A stretch of 64,000 bases of DNA. Origin: Austwickia chelonae (lineage in GTDB: Bacteria; Actinomycetota; Actinomycetes; Actinomycetales; Dermatophilaceae). Below, piece after piece: positions 1-8,705 of this stretch (position 1 is the stretch's first letter; every line of letters starts with the position of its first letter). The notes beneath the pieces are model-generated. The model ran no database searches. It saw nothing but the letters and a program-made list of their open reading frames with translations, and was not told where the DNA came from. The DNA lies in assembly GCF_003391095.1 (NCBI RefSeq), contig NZ_CP031447.1, forward strand, positions 2,418,001-2,482,000, written 5' to 3'. The translations under genes and the position numbers were made by a program.

Positions 1-1
1 C

Positions 2-1033
2 CCCGGGAAAGAAGAGTTCGCCGAGACCATCCGCTATTTCAACCGTCGGCTCGAGAGCACTGGTGTCCGGCTGCGGTTGAACACCCGGGCCGAGACGACG
101 TCCCTCATCGGGAACGGGTACGACGATGTCGTTCTCGCCACTGGGGTGAGTCCGAGAGTTCCCCAGATCCCGGGTATCGACCGGGTCGATGTCATCACCT
201 ACGCCCAGCTGTTGTCCGGCGAGCGCACCGCAGGGCGCCGGGTGGCCGTCCTGGGCGCTGGGGGCATCGGTGTGGACGTCAGCGAGTACCTCACCCATCG
301 GGAGTCGACTGCGCTGGATCTCACCGCGTGGCGGCGGGAATGGGGGGTGGGCGACCATCGCACCGTCCCGGGTGGCCTACAGCAGCCTCAGCCTTCGTCC
401 AGTCCTCGCGAGGTCTATCTCCTGCAGCGCAAGGTCACTCCGATCGGCCGGGGGCTGGGCAAGACCACCGGTTGGGTGCATCGGGCTTCGCTGCGTGCCA
501 AGAAGGTGACCTTGATTCCCGGGGTCACCTATGAACGGATCGACGATCAGGGGCTGCACATCACGGTGCCCGGGCCTCGGCCTGCCGGGGCACAGCCGGG
601 CGGCGTCCCCGGGCTGTGGGCCGGGGCCACGACGGCAGTGGCCGGGGTGGCCTCCGCCGTACGCCCGGCGCTGACTGCCGCCGGTCAGCTCGGTGGGCTG
701 GCGTTGGCTCGTCTGCCCCGTGTTCCTCGGTCCTACGCCGAGAAAGGGATCGACCGAGTGTCCTCTCTCGGTAGCGATCTATCCGGCCGGGTCGAGAGCA
801 CCCGGTCACGTTGGGGGTTGGTCGCCCCTGTTCCGGAAGTGCCTCGGAAGGCGCAGACCCTCAAGGTGGACACCGTGGTGATCTGCACCGGACAGGAGTC
901 GGTACGTGAGCTCGTGGACCCGCTCGTCGAAGCAGGGGTGAGGGTCCATGTCATCGGAGGTGCCGATGTGGCCGCCGAGCTGGATGCGAAGCGGGCCATC
1001 GATCAGGCCGTGCGTCTCGCGGCAGAGCTGTGA
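2..1033 (+). CDS. fadH: 2,4-dienoyl-CoA reductase, C-terminal part (5' truncated by window edge)
   Basis: The frame is already open at base 2 and encodes PGKEEFAETIRYFNRRL, a stretch typical of NADPH-dependent 2,4-dienoyl-CoA reductases, so the gene starts upstream and the FMN TIM-barrel and iron-sulfur part are outside the window. The dinucleotide-binding motif VLGAGGIGVD is encoded near 250-280. The family C-terminus follows: VVICTGQE, then VIGGADVAAELDAKRAIDQ. The enzyme reduces conjugated dienoyl-CoA during oxidation of unsaturated fatty acids in the cytoplasm. Compared with E. coli FadH as I recall it, about 90 residues rich in Ala, Gly and Arg are inserted between GLHITVPG and TLKVDTVV (about 577-853). 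A stem-loop follows the stop codon. Confidence 0.9.
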   Translation, partial: PGKEEFAETIRYFNRRLESTGVRLRLNTRAETTSLIGNGYDDVVLATGVSPRVPQIPGIDRVDVITYAQLLSGERTAGRRVAVLGAGGIGVDVSEYLTHRESTALDLTAWRREWGVGDHRTVPGGLQQPQPSSSPREVYLLQRKVTPIGRGLGKTTGWVHRASLRAKKVTLIPGVTYERIDDQGLHITVPGPRPAGAQPGGVPGLWAGATTAVAGVASAVRPALTAAGQLGGLALARLPRVPRSYAEKGIDRVSSLGSDLSGRVESTRSRWGLVAPVPEVPRKAQTLKVDTVVICTGQESVRELVDPLVEAGVRVHVIGGADVAAELDAKRAIDQAVRLAAEL

Positions 1034-1036
1034 TCG

Positions 1037-1063
1037 GGTGGGCCGGAGCATTTCCGGCCCACC
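1037..1063. terminator. Stem-loop terminator between convergent genes
   Basis: A perfect 11-bp stem, GGTGGGCCGGA and TCCGGCCCACC, with a 5-nt loop lies in the 43-bp gap between the convergent fadH and DUF3263 genes. It could stop transcription from either side. There is no strong T run, as is common for actinobacterial terminators. Confidence 0.7.
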
Positions 1064-1076
1064 TCGTCCGGGTTGG

Positions 1077-1367
1077 TCAGGCCTGCATTCCCAACCGCCG
1101 GGCGGTGCGCTGGCGTTGCCGAGATGCGCGCACCCTCCGCAGCCTTTTCACCAGCATGGGGTCGTGTGCCAAGGCCTGCGGGGTATCGATCAGGGCGTTC
1201 AAGGTCTGGTAGTACCGCGTGGCGCTCATGTCGAAGATCTCCCGGATGGCTTGTTCCTTCGACCCGGCATATTTCCACCACTGCCGCTCGAAAGCCAGGA
1301 GTCTCGTCTCCTGCTCGGTCAGTGTTTCGACGCCCGGTTCGTCCGCCTCACGGGGCACCATCTCCAT
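1077..1367 (-). CDS. DUF3263 family protein
   Basis: This 96-residue protein matches the actinobacterial DUF3263 family from memory. The segment LLAFERQWWKYAGSKEQAI is followed by IREIFDMSATRYYQTLNAL and an Arg-rich tail (LVKRLRRVRASRQRQR). The family is small, conserved in actinomycetes, and resembles a helix-turn-helix fold; its function is not established. The start was placed at 1367 because GGAGG lies just upstream of this ATG; the frame is open further upstream to 1433, but that start has no ribosome site. The gene is convergent with fadH and lies downstream of the ABC permease on the same strand, 175 bp away. Confidence 0.85.
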   Translation of the reverse strand: MEMVPREADEPGVETLTEQETRLLAFERQWWKYAGSKEQAIREIFDMSATRYYQTLNALIDTPQALAHDPMLVKRLRRVRASRQRQRTARRLGMQA

Positions 1368-1512
1368 CAAGGGCTCCTCCTTAGCAACCGCCGATCCGCC
1401 CTTCACTCTGCCAGGAAAGCACAGCCGTGTCATTCGCCTGCCCGGGATGTCCGCAGCAGCAAGAAAACCGAAGGGGGACGACGACGGGAGCCGCCCGAGG
1501 ACAGCTCCCGCC

Positions 1513-1544
1513 GAAAGGGCCGGAACGGCCGGAAACCGGCTTTC
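1513..1544 (-). terminator. Possible terminator after the ABC permease gene
   Basis: Just past the permease stop codon, on the minus strand, an imperfect stem pairs an AAAGCCGG arm with an AAAGGGCCGG-type arm and contains a compact GCCGG-TTT-CCGGC hairpin. The placement is right for a terminator, but the fold was judged by eye. Confidence 0.35.
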
Positions 1545-4098
1545 AGTCCGCAGCGATCGCTTTCAGGACGTCGAGTTTGTTGGCCCGCATCGCCGGCCAC
1601 AGACCCGCCAGGACGCCGACCATCAGAGCCACTATCAGGGAGATCGCGATCTGTCCCCAGGGAAGGACGAGCTGTTTCAGGCCTTCGTCGGCCAGCCCTT
1701 GCTGGATACCCACCCCGAAGGCCAGCCCGAGGACGATCCCGAGCACCGACCCCAGCAAGGCGATCGTGACGGATTCGAGGGTGACCATCGTGCGGATCTG
1801 TCCCTTGTTGAGTCCGACCGCTCGCAACAGGCCGATCTCACGGGTGCGCTCGATGATCGACAGTCCCAGGGTGTTCACGATCCCGAAGATGGCGATCACG
1901 ATGGCCAGGCCGAGCAGGGCGTAGAGCAGGTAGAGCAGCTGGTCAATCCCTGCGCTCTGGGCCTTCGCGTACTCCTCCTGGTCGGCGACGGTGACCATCG
2001 GCAGATCGGCCACGGCCTTGTCCAGGGCCTCCCGTACCTTCTGTTTGTCGGCGCCTCCAGCCACGTTGACCGTGACCATGCTGTCCTGCAGGAGAAGTCC
2101 CGTCTTTTGCAGGGTCTCTCGCGTCAGGATGCGGTGGCCGATGCCGGCGTTCTTCTCCGTGGCGAAGACCCCGACCACCTTGACCGGGATGTCCCGGCCG
2201 TTGAGGTGAACGGTCACGGTGTCGCCGACCTTGTTCTTCGCCTTTTCGGCGCTGCCCTCGTCGACGAGCATGGCGTCGCCCCGGAAGTCGGCCAGGTTTC
2301 CCCGGACCATGGTCTGCTTGATGATCTTGTCGAAGGAGCCTGCGTCGATCGCCGCGAAATAGGCGTCGTCCCCGTCCAGCCGTCCTGGAGCGTGCGAGAC
2401 CCGATGTGCTGCGGCGACGCCGGAGACCTTCGCTATCGCATCTCCTGCTGCGGACGTGAACGGCATCTGGGTGGGATTCTGCACGACGAAGTCACCTCGC
2501 AGCGCCTTGGTGACGGTTTCCTGCGTACTCGCTTTCATCGATGCGCCCAAGGTGCCCAGCGAGGTGACCAAGGCGAGGCCGATCATCAACGCCGAGGCCG
2601 TGACCGCCGTACGGCGCGGATTACGTGCCGCATTGACCTCGGCGAGTCGACCCACCGTCCCGAAGAGTGCTTTGTTCACCTGACCGACACCCCAGATGAC
2701 CGGGGCCCCGAGGATCGGACTCAATGCCGCCACTCCGAGGAAGGTGAGCAGAGCACCGACACCGAGGAAGCCCATCCGGTTGTCCAGACTGTCCTTGAAC
2801 AGTGCGAGCAGGAAGAGGACCACCCCGGCGGACAGCACGATGCCGCCGCCGACGATCCGCCAACCCAGCCCGGTCTTGCCGGTCATCATGTCACCGCTCA
2901 TCGCCGCCACCGGCGGAACCCGACCAGCACGCACCGCCGGCACCATCGCCGCCACCAGCGTCACCAGGAGACCTACGGCGAAAGTGGCGATCACCGCCGA
3001 CCAGGTCAGTCGCATCCCGACGCCGGAGATGTCCAGACCGAGCGTGCCGAACAGCTGGGAGATCCCGAAGGCCAGGACGAACCCGAAGAACAGCCCACCG
3101 ATGGAACCGATCAGCCCCATGAAAACTGCTTCGAAGAACACGCTGCCAGTGATCTGTCCTCGGCTGGCCCCCATGGCCCGCATCAGTGCCATCTCCCGTC
3201 CGCGTTGCGCGACCAGGATGGAGAAGGTGTTGAAGATCAGGAACGATCCGACCAGCAAGGCGATCGCGGCGAAGATCAGCAGGAAGTACGTGATGAACTT
3301 CATCTGCCCGGCCATGGCCTTGTTCAAGTTGTCCGAGACGTCCTGGCCCGTCTTGGCCTCGAAACCGTCCGGCATCAACGCTGCCATCCGGTCGGCCACC
3401 TGTTTGGGGTCCGCGCCAGGTTCCACCGTCACCCACACCCCGTGGAAGGCGTCGGCACCCTCGAGGTAGATCTTCTGCGCATACGGCGTGTCGAAGATCG
3501 CGTACGAGGCTCCGCCCGTGGACCCCTTGGCCCCGTAGACGGCCGTGCCCACGACCGTCGGCTCGATCGTGCCGACCTTACCCGGGGTCACGATCTTCAC
3601 CTTGTCCCCGAGGGCATAACCGCCCTTGCTCAACGACTGCGGGTCGATCATCACCTCGCCCTCGCCCTTGGGCGCCCGGCCCGTTTTCACGACGAGCCCC
3701 GGCTGTCCGCCCATGGCCGGCGCGTCGATGTAGTTGAGACCCATACCTGGAGCCCCCATCGACATGCTCTTGCCCTTCTTGTCCAGGACGAAGGTGCTGA
3801 TGGGGTCTGCGATCAAGCCGTAGGCCGACTGCACGCCCTCCACCCGGCTGACCTTGTCCACGTCCTGGGCCCTCAGCTGACGATTTGTACCACCCATCGC
3901 CAAGGAGGTATCGGCTCCTTTGGTCTGCACGTTGACATCGGAGACGGCGCCGCTGAAGATGCCCTTGAAAGCGCTGTCGAGCATGTCGGTGAAGGTGTAG
4001 GCACCGGCCACGAAAGCCGTTCCCAGGACGATCGCCACCGTCGAGAGCATCAGCGCGAGTTTGCGGGCCCACAAGCTCTTCCACGAGGCCTTCAACAT
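1543..4098 (-). CDS. ABC transporter permease, MacB/FtsX type with two FtsX domains
   Basis: This 851-residue membrane protein has the duplicated layout of large FtsX-like permeases. An N-terminal membrane segment lies at about residues 14-36, followed by an extracellular MacB-like periplasmic-core domain. A first FtsX block of membrane helices lies at about 270-400, helices at about 410-490, a second extracellular domain, and a last FtsX block at about 720-850 with the family-typical REIGLLRAVGLNKGQIR. Such permeases pair with a LolD/MacB-type ATPase and move or extract lipids, lipoproteins or peptides at the outer membrane face; the substrate cannot be read from sequence. The ATPase gene ends 3 bp before this start, so the two are cotranscribed. 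Confidence 0.88.
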   Translation of the reverse strand: MLKASWKSLWARKLALMLSTVAIVLGTAFVAGAYTFTDMLDSAFKGIFSGAVSDVNVQTKGADTSLAMGGTNRQLRAQDVDKVSRVEGVQSAYGLIADPISTFVLDKKGKSMSMGAPGMGLNYIDAPAMGGQPGLVVKTGRAPKGEGEVMIDPQSLSKGGYALGDKVKIVTPGKVGTIEPTVVGTAVYGAKGSTGGASYAIFDTPYAQKIYLEGADAFHGVWVTVEPGADPKQVADRMAALMPDGFEAKTGQDVSDNLNKAMAGQMKFITYFLLIFAAIALLVGSFLIFNTFSILVAQRGREMALMRAMGASRGQITGSVFFEAVFMGLIGSIGGLFFGFVLAFGISQLFGTLGLDISGVGMRLTWSAVIATFAVGLLVTLVAAMVPAVRAGRVPPVAAMSGDMMTGKTGLGWRIVGGGIVLSAGVVLFLLALFKDSLDNRMGFLGVGALLTFLGVAALSPILGAPVIWGVGQVNKALFGTVGRLAEVNAARNPRRTAVTASALMIGLALVTSLGTLGASMKASTQETVTKALRGDFVVQNPTQMPFTSAAGDAIAKVSGVAAAHRVSHAPGRLDGDDAYFAAIDAGSFDKIIKQTMVRGNLADFRGDAMLVDEGSAEKAKNKVGDTVTVHLNGRDIPVKVVGVFATEKNAGIGHRILTRETLQKTGLLLQDSMVTVNVAGGADKQKVREALDKAVADLPMVTVADQEEYAKAQSAGIDQLLYLLYALLGLAIVIAIFGIVNTLGLSIIERTREIGLLRAVGLNKGQIRTMVTLESVTIALLGSVLGIVLGLAFGVGIQQGLADEGLKQLVLPWGQIAISLIVALMVGVLAGLWPAMRANKLDVLKAIAAD

Positions 4099-4101
4099 GG
4101 G

Positions 4102-4923
4102 TCAGTCCCCCGCACGGTCGCCGAGCACCGACGCCGCCGCCCGACGGTCCAGCGAGGTCATCGTCTCCAGAACCTTTTCCGGAGTGGGTCGGCGCAGTTC
4201 GGAGACGATCCGGCCGTCCGACAGGAAGATCACCCGGTCGGTGTAGCCGGCCGCTGTCGGATCGTGGGTGACCATCACCAAGGTCTGCCGGTACTTGTCG
4301 ACGCTGTGCCGCAGGAAAGCCAACACCTCGGCACCAGAACGGGAATCCAGGTTGCCGGTGGGTTCGTCCGCGAAGACGATGTCCGGGCGAGAGACCAGCG
4401 CCCGAGCACAGGCCACCCGCTGCTGCTGCCCCCCGGAAAGCTCCGAAGGCTTGTGCGACAGCCTGTCGGCCAGCCCCGTCGTCTCGATGACCGTGTCGTA
4501 CCAGCCCTGGTCCGGTTTCCGGCCGGCGATCGACATCGGCAACAGAATGTTCTCCTTCGCCGTCAACGTCGGGATCAGATTGAAGGATTGGAAGATGAAA
4601 CCGATGTTGTCCCGGCGTAGCGCGGTGAGTTTCTTGTCGCTCAACGTCGACAAGGAGACACCGCCAATGGTGACCTCACCCTGAGTGACGTAGTCCAGGC
4701 CTGCCATGCAATGCATCAGAGTCGATTTTCCCGAACCGGAAGGGCCCATGATCGCGGTGAACTCTCCGCTGTAGATATCGACATCCACGCGGTCCAGAGC
4801 CACCACCTGCGCCGATCCGGTCCCATAGACCTTGACCAACTGTCGTGTTGCTGCAGCGACCCCGGCCCCGGGACCTGCCTGGGCCGAGTCCTCGCCCTGG
4901 GCCGTTCCGTCGAATTGCGTCAT
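4102..4923 (-). CDS. ABC transporter ATP-binding protein, LolD/MacB type
   Basis: A 273-residue cytoplasmic ATPase. Walker A is GPSGSGKST (residues 60-68), the signature LSGGQQQR lies near 166, Walker B is IVFADEPTGNLD near 188, and a switch histidine sits in VMVTHDPTAAGYTDRVI. This is the MacB/LolD/FtsE-like branch that energises FtsX-type permeases, and the partner permease follows 3 bp downstream. The start was set at the ATG at 4923, preceded by AGAGGAAA; an upstream in-frame start at 5004 lacks a ribosome site. The first 25 residues form a low-complexity Gly/Ala tail ahead of the ABC fold. Confidence 0.9.
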   Translation of the reverse strand: MTQFDGTAQGEDSAQAGPGAGVAAATRQLVKVYGTGSAQVVALDRVDVDIYSGEFTAIMGPSGSGKSTLMHCMAGLDYVTQGEVTIGGVSLSTLSDKKLTALRRDNIGFIFQSFNLIPTLTAKENILLPMSIAGRKPDQGWYDTVIETTGLADRLSHKPSELSGGQQQRVACARALVSRPDIVFADEPTGNLDSRSGAEVLAFLRHSVDKYRQTLVMVTHDPTAAGYTDRVIFLSDGRIVSELRRPTPEKVLETMTSLDRRAAASVLGDRAGD

Positions 4924-5009
4924 CGGTTTCCTCTGCTCTCGGTCGCGGTCCGGAAAACCGCCGATCAATCGAATGCGGCTACGGACCGGCTCGCCCGGCG
5001 ACATTCGCC

Positions 5010-5110
5010 TCCCAACTTAAGAAGAATATCCATTCCATGCGGAATTAGACATATGCCGAAGAACCGGAGGATATTCCTTATAAAGCCCTTTTGTTCCGCT
5101 TCACGGAATG
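5010..5110 (-). promoter_or_regulatory. AT-rich upstream region with nested inverted repeats
   Basis: The 323 bp between the ABC ATPase gene and ung holds no gene. Within it an unusually AT-rich block carries a perfect ATTCC-ATGC-GGAAT hairpin (5032-5045). This sits inside a wider inverted repeat, GAATATCC (5024-5031) and GGATATTC (5069-5076). The arrangement suits a promoter and repressor or stress-regulator operator for the ABC operon. No regulator gene is adjacent. Confidence 0.4.
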
Positions 5111-5246
5111 GCCTTCTTCGCCCCCTATCCAGAACCCCAACCTCCTGGGACAATTACCCGCCGCAAATCACCCCGCCCCACCAGCCGGAACTTTCGCGTA
5201 CCGACCGGACCACCACCGCCCGTGACGGACTCGCTAAGGTGAGGCC

Positions 5247-5936
5247 GTGTCCGCACCACGACCACTCGCCGAGCTCGTCCACCCCACCTGGGCCGAAGCC
5301 CTCGAACCGGTCGCCGACCGGATCAGCTCCATGGGAACCTTCCTCCGGGAAGAAGTCGCCGCCGGACGCGGCTACCTCCCCGCCGGGGAAAACGTCCTAC
5401 GAGCCTTCACCCGACCACTGCCCGACGTTCGAGCCCTCGTCGTCGGCCAGGACCCCTACCCCACCCCGGGCCATGCCGTCGGCCTCTCCTTCAGCGTCGC
5501 CCCCGACGTCCGCCCCGTCCCGAAGAGCCTGGTCAACATCTTCCAGGAGATGACCACCGACCTCGGCGTCGAACGTCCCACCTGCGGAGACCTCACCCCC
5601 TGGGCCGACCGAGGCGTCATGCTGCTCAACAGAGTGCTCACCGTACGCCCCGGCGCCGCCGCCAGCCATCGCGGAAAAGGATGGGAAGCCGTCACCGACC
5701 GAGCGATCACCGTCCTCGCCGAACGCGCCGCCGCCGGACAACCACTCGTCGCGATCCTCTGGGGACGGGACGCACGCTCCCTCGCCCCAGCGCTCACCGG
5801 TATCCCCCTCATCGAGTCGGCCCACCCCTCGCCACTGTCTGCCCGATCCGGATTCTTCGGATCACGCCCCTTCAGCCGAGCCAACGAGCTCCTCGTCCGA
5901 GCCGGGGCCGACCCGATCGACTGGAGCCTGCCGTGA
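5247..5936 (+). CDS. ung: Uracil-DNA glycosylase, family 1
   Basis: A 229-residue enzyme that removes uracil from DNA in base-excision repair. The catalytic water-activating motif GQDPYP has its aspartate at residue 69 and continues [10 protein letters not shown]. The substrate-gripping motif HPSPLS lies near residue 195, followed by [12 protein letters not shown]. The length matches bacterial Ung. The start is GTG at 5247, preceded by AAGGTGAGG. The stop codon overlaps the next gene in a GTGA arrangement, so translation of the SGNH hydrolase is probably coupled. Confidence 0.96.
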   Translation: MSAPRPLAELVHPTWAEALEPVADRISSMGTFLREEVAAGRGYLPAGENVLRAFTRPLPDVRALVVGQDPYPTPGHAVGLSFSVAPDVRPVPKSLVNIFQEMTTDLGVERPTCGDLTPWADRGVMLLNRVLTVRPGAAASHRGKGWEAVTDRAITVLAERAAAGQPLVAILWGRDARSLAPALTGIPLIESAHPSPLSARSGFFGSRPFSRANELLVRAGADPIDWSLP

Positions 5937-6763
5937 CCCTCGCCCGCGTGACTCCCCCGGAACAGCCCTGGCAGCGTTATGTCGCCATCGGCGACTCCTA
6001 CACCGAGGGAATGTGCGACCCGGACCCCGAGAACCCCGGCGAATATCTCGGCTGGGCAGACCGGCTGGCCGCCATGCTCGCCCAGGTGGCACGCCGGGAG
6101 GGCACCGAGCTCGGCTACGCCAATCTCGCCGTCCGCGGACGCCTCCTGACCGACATCACCGACCGGCAACTGCCCGTCGCCCTCGCCCTGGAACCAGACC
6201 TGATCTCCATCGTCGGCGGCGGCAACGACATCCTCCGGCCCCGCGCAGACATGGACGCCCTCGCCGCCCGACTGGAAGAAGCCGTCGTCCTCGCCCGCGC
6301 CGCCGGCGCCGACGTCCTGCTCGCCACCCCCACCGACCCCGCCGGAGCTCCCCTGCTCAGACACGTCCGCGGACGCCACGCCATCCACACGGCGAACATC
6401 TGGACCATCGCCCGCCGCCACGGATGCCATGTCATCGACCAATGGGGCATGGAATCCATCAAGGACTGGCGGATGTGGGCCGAAGACCGCATCCACATGA
6501 CCGACGAAGGCCACCGCCGCGTAGCCCTCAATGCCTTCGCCGCGCTCGGCTACTCTCCCGAAGACACCTCCTGGGAGACCCCGCTACCACCGGCACCCCC
6601 GCCGGGCATGGCCGAACGGATCCGCGCCGAACGCGAATGGGTCAACGTCCATCTGCGCCCCTGGGTGCACCGTCGCCTCACCGGACGCAGCTCCGGGGAC
6701 CATCGGACCGCCAAACGTGCCGAACTGACCCACTACCGGGACCGGACAGAACCGACCAGCTGA
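5933..6763 (+). CDS. SGNH/GDSL-family hydrolase
   Basis: A 276-residue protein with the SGNH hydrolase blocks. Block I is GDSYTEG with the nucleophile Ser22, block III is GGGNDIL, and the block V Asp/His lie in [12 protein letters not shown]. There is no signal peptide, so it is probably cytoplasmic; the substrate ester is unknown. The GTG start at 5933 overlaps the ung stop by 4 nt (GTGA), which fixes the start although the frame is open further upstream. The C-terminal 60 residues are Pro/Arg-rich and outside the catalytic fold. Confidence 0.88.
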   Translation: MTLARVTPPEQPWQRYVAIGDSYTEGMCDPDPENPGEYLGWADRLAAMLAQVARREGTELGYANLAVRGRLLTDITDRQLPVALALEPDLISIVGGGNDILRPRADMDALAARLEEAVVLARAAGADVLLATPTDPAGAPLLRHVRGRHAIHTANIWTIARRHGCHVIDQWGMESIKDWRMWAEDRIHMTDEGHRRVALNAFAALGYSPEDTSWETPLPPAPPPGMAERIRAEREWVNVHLRPWVHRRLTGRSSGDHRTAKRAELTHYRDRTEPTS

Positions 6764-6774
6764 CCCCAGAAGGT

Positions 6775-7830
6775 TCAGGCCGGCATCACCTCACGCACCG
6801 CAGCCACGAAATCGTCGACATCCCGCTCCGAGGTGTCGAAAGAACACATCCACCGCACCTCACCGGTCGACTCGTCCCAGTCGTAGAAGGCATAACGCTC
6901 CCGCAGCCGCTCCGCCGCAGGACGAGGCATCACCGCGAACACCGCATTGACCTGTACGTCCTGAGTGACCCGGACACCCGGGACCGAAGCAACCCGATCC
7001 GCCAACCGAGCGGCCATCTCATTGGCGTGCGCCGCCGACGAACGCCACAGGTCCCCCTCGTACAAGGCGACGAGCTGCGCCGAGAGAAAGCGCATCTTGC
7101 TGGCCAGCTGCATCGTCAACTTGCGTAGGTACAGCGGCCCAGGCATCACCTCGGGGGAAAGCACCACCACTGCTTCCGCCCCCAACAGTCCGTTCTTCGT
7201 GCCGCCCAAGCTGAGCAGGTCGACCCCGAGATCAGTCGTCAACGCCCGCAAGGGAACCCCCAAGGATGCCGCTGCATTGGCCAGCCTGCTGCCATCCAGG
7301 TGAACCACCATCCCGTGCGACTTCGCCCGATCCACCACCGCAGCCAGCTCCTCGACCGTGTACACGGTGCCCGCCTCGGTGGCCTGGGTCAACGAGAGCA
7401 CCCGCGGCTGAGCTGCATGCTCGAAACCGTAATGACGCGCCTTCGTGTCCAGCAGCTCCGGCGTCATCTTGCCGTCCACGGTGTCCACCGGAACCAGCTT
7501 GAGACCGCCGGTCTTCTCCGGCGCACCGCACTCGTCGTTGTTGATATGCGCCACGTCCGTGCAGACCACCGCATCCCAGGGCCGGGCCATCCCCATCAGC
7601 GCAAGGACATTGGCTCCCGTGCCATTGAACACCGGATACACCTCGGCCTCCGGCCCGAAATGTCCCCGCATGACCTCGGCGAGCCGCCCGGTGTACGGAT
7701 CCGCGCCATAACTGACCACATGCCCGCCGTTGGCAACGGCCAGAGCCTCCAGAATCTCGGGATGCACCCCGGAATAATTGTCGGAAGCAAAAGCGACCCG
7801 AACCGGATCGTGCAGACGCTCGAAACTCAT
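6775..7830 (-). CDS. ltaE: Low-specificity threonine aldolase / beta-eliminating lyase family
   Basis: A 351-residue PLP enzyme of fold type I. The cofactor lysine lies in SLGGTKNG, the PLP-binding Asp-Gly in VVHLDGSRLANA, and the N-terminus has the family-typical ASDNYSGVHPEILEAL. It cleaves L-threonine or L-allo-threonine to glycine and acetaldehyde in the cytoplasm. The length is normal. The gene converges with the SGNH hydrolase gene, with only 11 bp between stop codons. The exact substrate preference within the family is an inference. Confidence 0.9.
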   Translation of the reverse strand: MSFERLHDPVRVAFASDNYSGVHPEILEALAVANGGHVVSYGADPYTGRLAEVMRGHFGPEAEVYPVFNGTGANVLALMGMARPWDAVVCTDVAHINNDECGAPEKTGGLKLVPVDTVDGKMTPELLDTKARHYGFEHAAQPRVLSLTQATEAGTVYTVEELAAVVDRAKSHGMVVHLDGSRLANAAASLGVPLRALTTDLGVDLLSLGGTKNGLLGAEAVVVLSPEVMPGPLYLRKLTMQLASKMRFLSAQLVALYEGDLWRSSAAHANEMAARLADRVASVPGVRVTQDVQVNAVFAVMPRPAAERLRERYAFYDWDESTGEVRWMCSFDTSERDVDDFVAAVREVMPA

Positions 7831-7938
7831 GAGTGCAGATTACTGTGCGACCGGATTGCTTGAGGCACCTTCAGGTTCGTCCTTGTCACCACCGGGATAG
7901 TGTGGGGCATCCCCCTCCGACCCACCCCAGGAGTCCAC

Positions 7939-8472
7939 ATGCCCGAGAACCCCACCCTCCCGGCCTGGTCGGCGGCGGAGAACCGCCGCTCGTGCTGCAC
8001 CCTCGAGAAGTTGAACTGTTCGCCCACCACCTTGAAGGTCGGCGCAGCCGTCGGCAGCGGTCTCCTCGTCTTCCTCTGGGAAGCCATGCCCGAATGGATC
8101 CCCTCACGGACCGCCCGCATCGCCGCCAAGACCACCCTGGTCGTCGGAGCCACCGCCGCATCGGTGCTCCTGGGCGAACTCCACGTCCGCGAGGAGGAGA
8201 AGGAAAACCAGCAGGAAGGCGCAGAGCAGGAGGAAGACCCCCGTGAAGCCATCCCCCAGAAGCTCTCCGAAATGGCCGAGCCGACCCAATGGTTCCTCGT
8301 CGCCGGCGGCGTCTGCCTGATGGTGGCGAGCAGCGTCGGCGGACGCAAGGTCAGCAATGCCATCACCCAACGTCTGTCCGACCGCGGCTGCTCCCACCCC
8401 CGGACCGTGCTCGCCGCCGGTTCAGGCGTCCTGGCCGCGCTCACCACGTACGCCGACTCCCGTAAGTCCTGA
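7939..8472 (+). CDS. Hypothetical membrane protein
   Basis: The family is not recognised. The 177-residue protein has a hydrophobic segment near residues 37-50 (KVGAAVGSGLLVFLWEAM), a second at about 66-84 (TLVVGATAASVLLGEL), a very acidic Glu/Gln stretch (about 85-108), and two more hydrophobic runs near 125-143 and 160-172. The start was set at the ATG at 7939 because AGGAG lies 7 nt upstream; an in-frame GTG at 7900 has no clear site. It is divergent from the threonine aldolase gene and followed by a strong stem-loop. Confidence 0.6.
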   Translation: MPENPTLPAWSAAENRRSCCTLEKLNCSPTTLKVGAAVGSGLLVFLWEAMPEWIPSRTARIAAKTTLVVGATAASVLLGELHVREEEKENQQEGAEQEEDPREAIPQKLSEMAEPTQWFLVAGGVCLMVASSVGGRKVSNAITQRLSDRGCSHPRTVLAAGSGVLAALTTYADSRKS

Positions 8473-8506
8473 TTCCAGGGCGACCACCTCGACCCGATCG
8501 GTCCCC

Positions 8507-8547
8507 CGCGACGTGGGGCCGGGATCTTGTCCCGGCCCCACGTCGCG
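8507..8547 (+). terminator. Strong stem-loop terminator
   Basis: A perfect 18-bp stem with a 5-nt loop (arms 8507-8524 and 8530-8547, starting CGCGACGTGGGGCCGGGA) is followed by TCTTGTCCCC. It lies 35 bp after the hypothetical membrane protein gene. Confidence 0.8.
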
Positions 8548-8705
8548 TCTTGTCCCCGACCAGAGATGCACCAAATGCACCTACCGTCGAAAAGGCCGCT
8601 CACCTGGTTGGGTATCGTCGAATCCGGCCCCCGACGCGATGCCCGTCGGGGAGGGGCCTCGGCCCACACCACCGACTCGAGGCAGCACCGCAGGAAAGGC
8701 CGGTC

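Noticed and set aside
1219-4620. A 1133-codon plus-strand open frame
   Set aside because: It is antisense to the ABC permease and ATPase genes and arises from GC-rich codon bias; it has no family resemblance.
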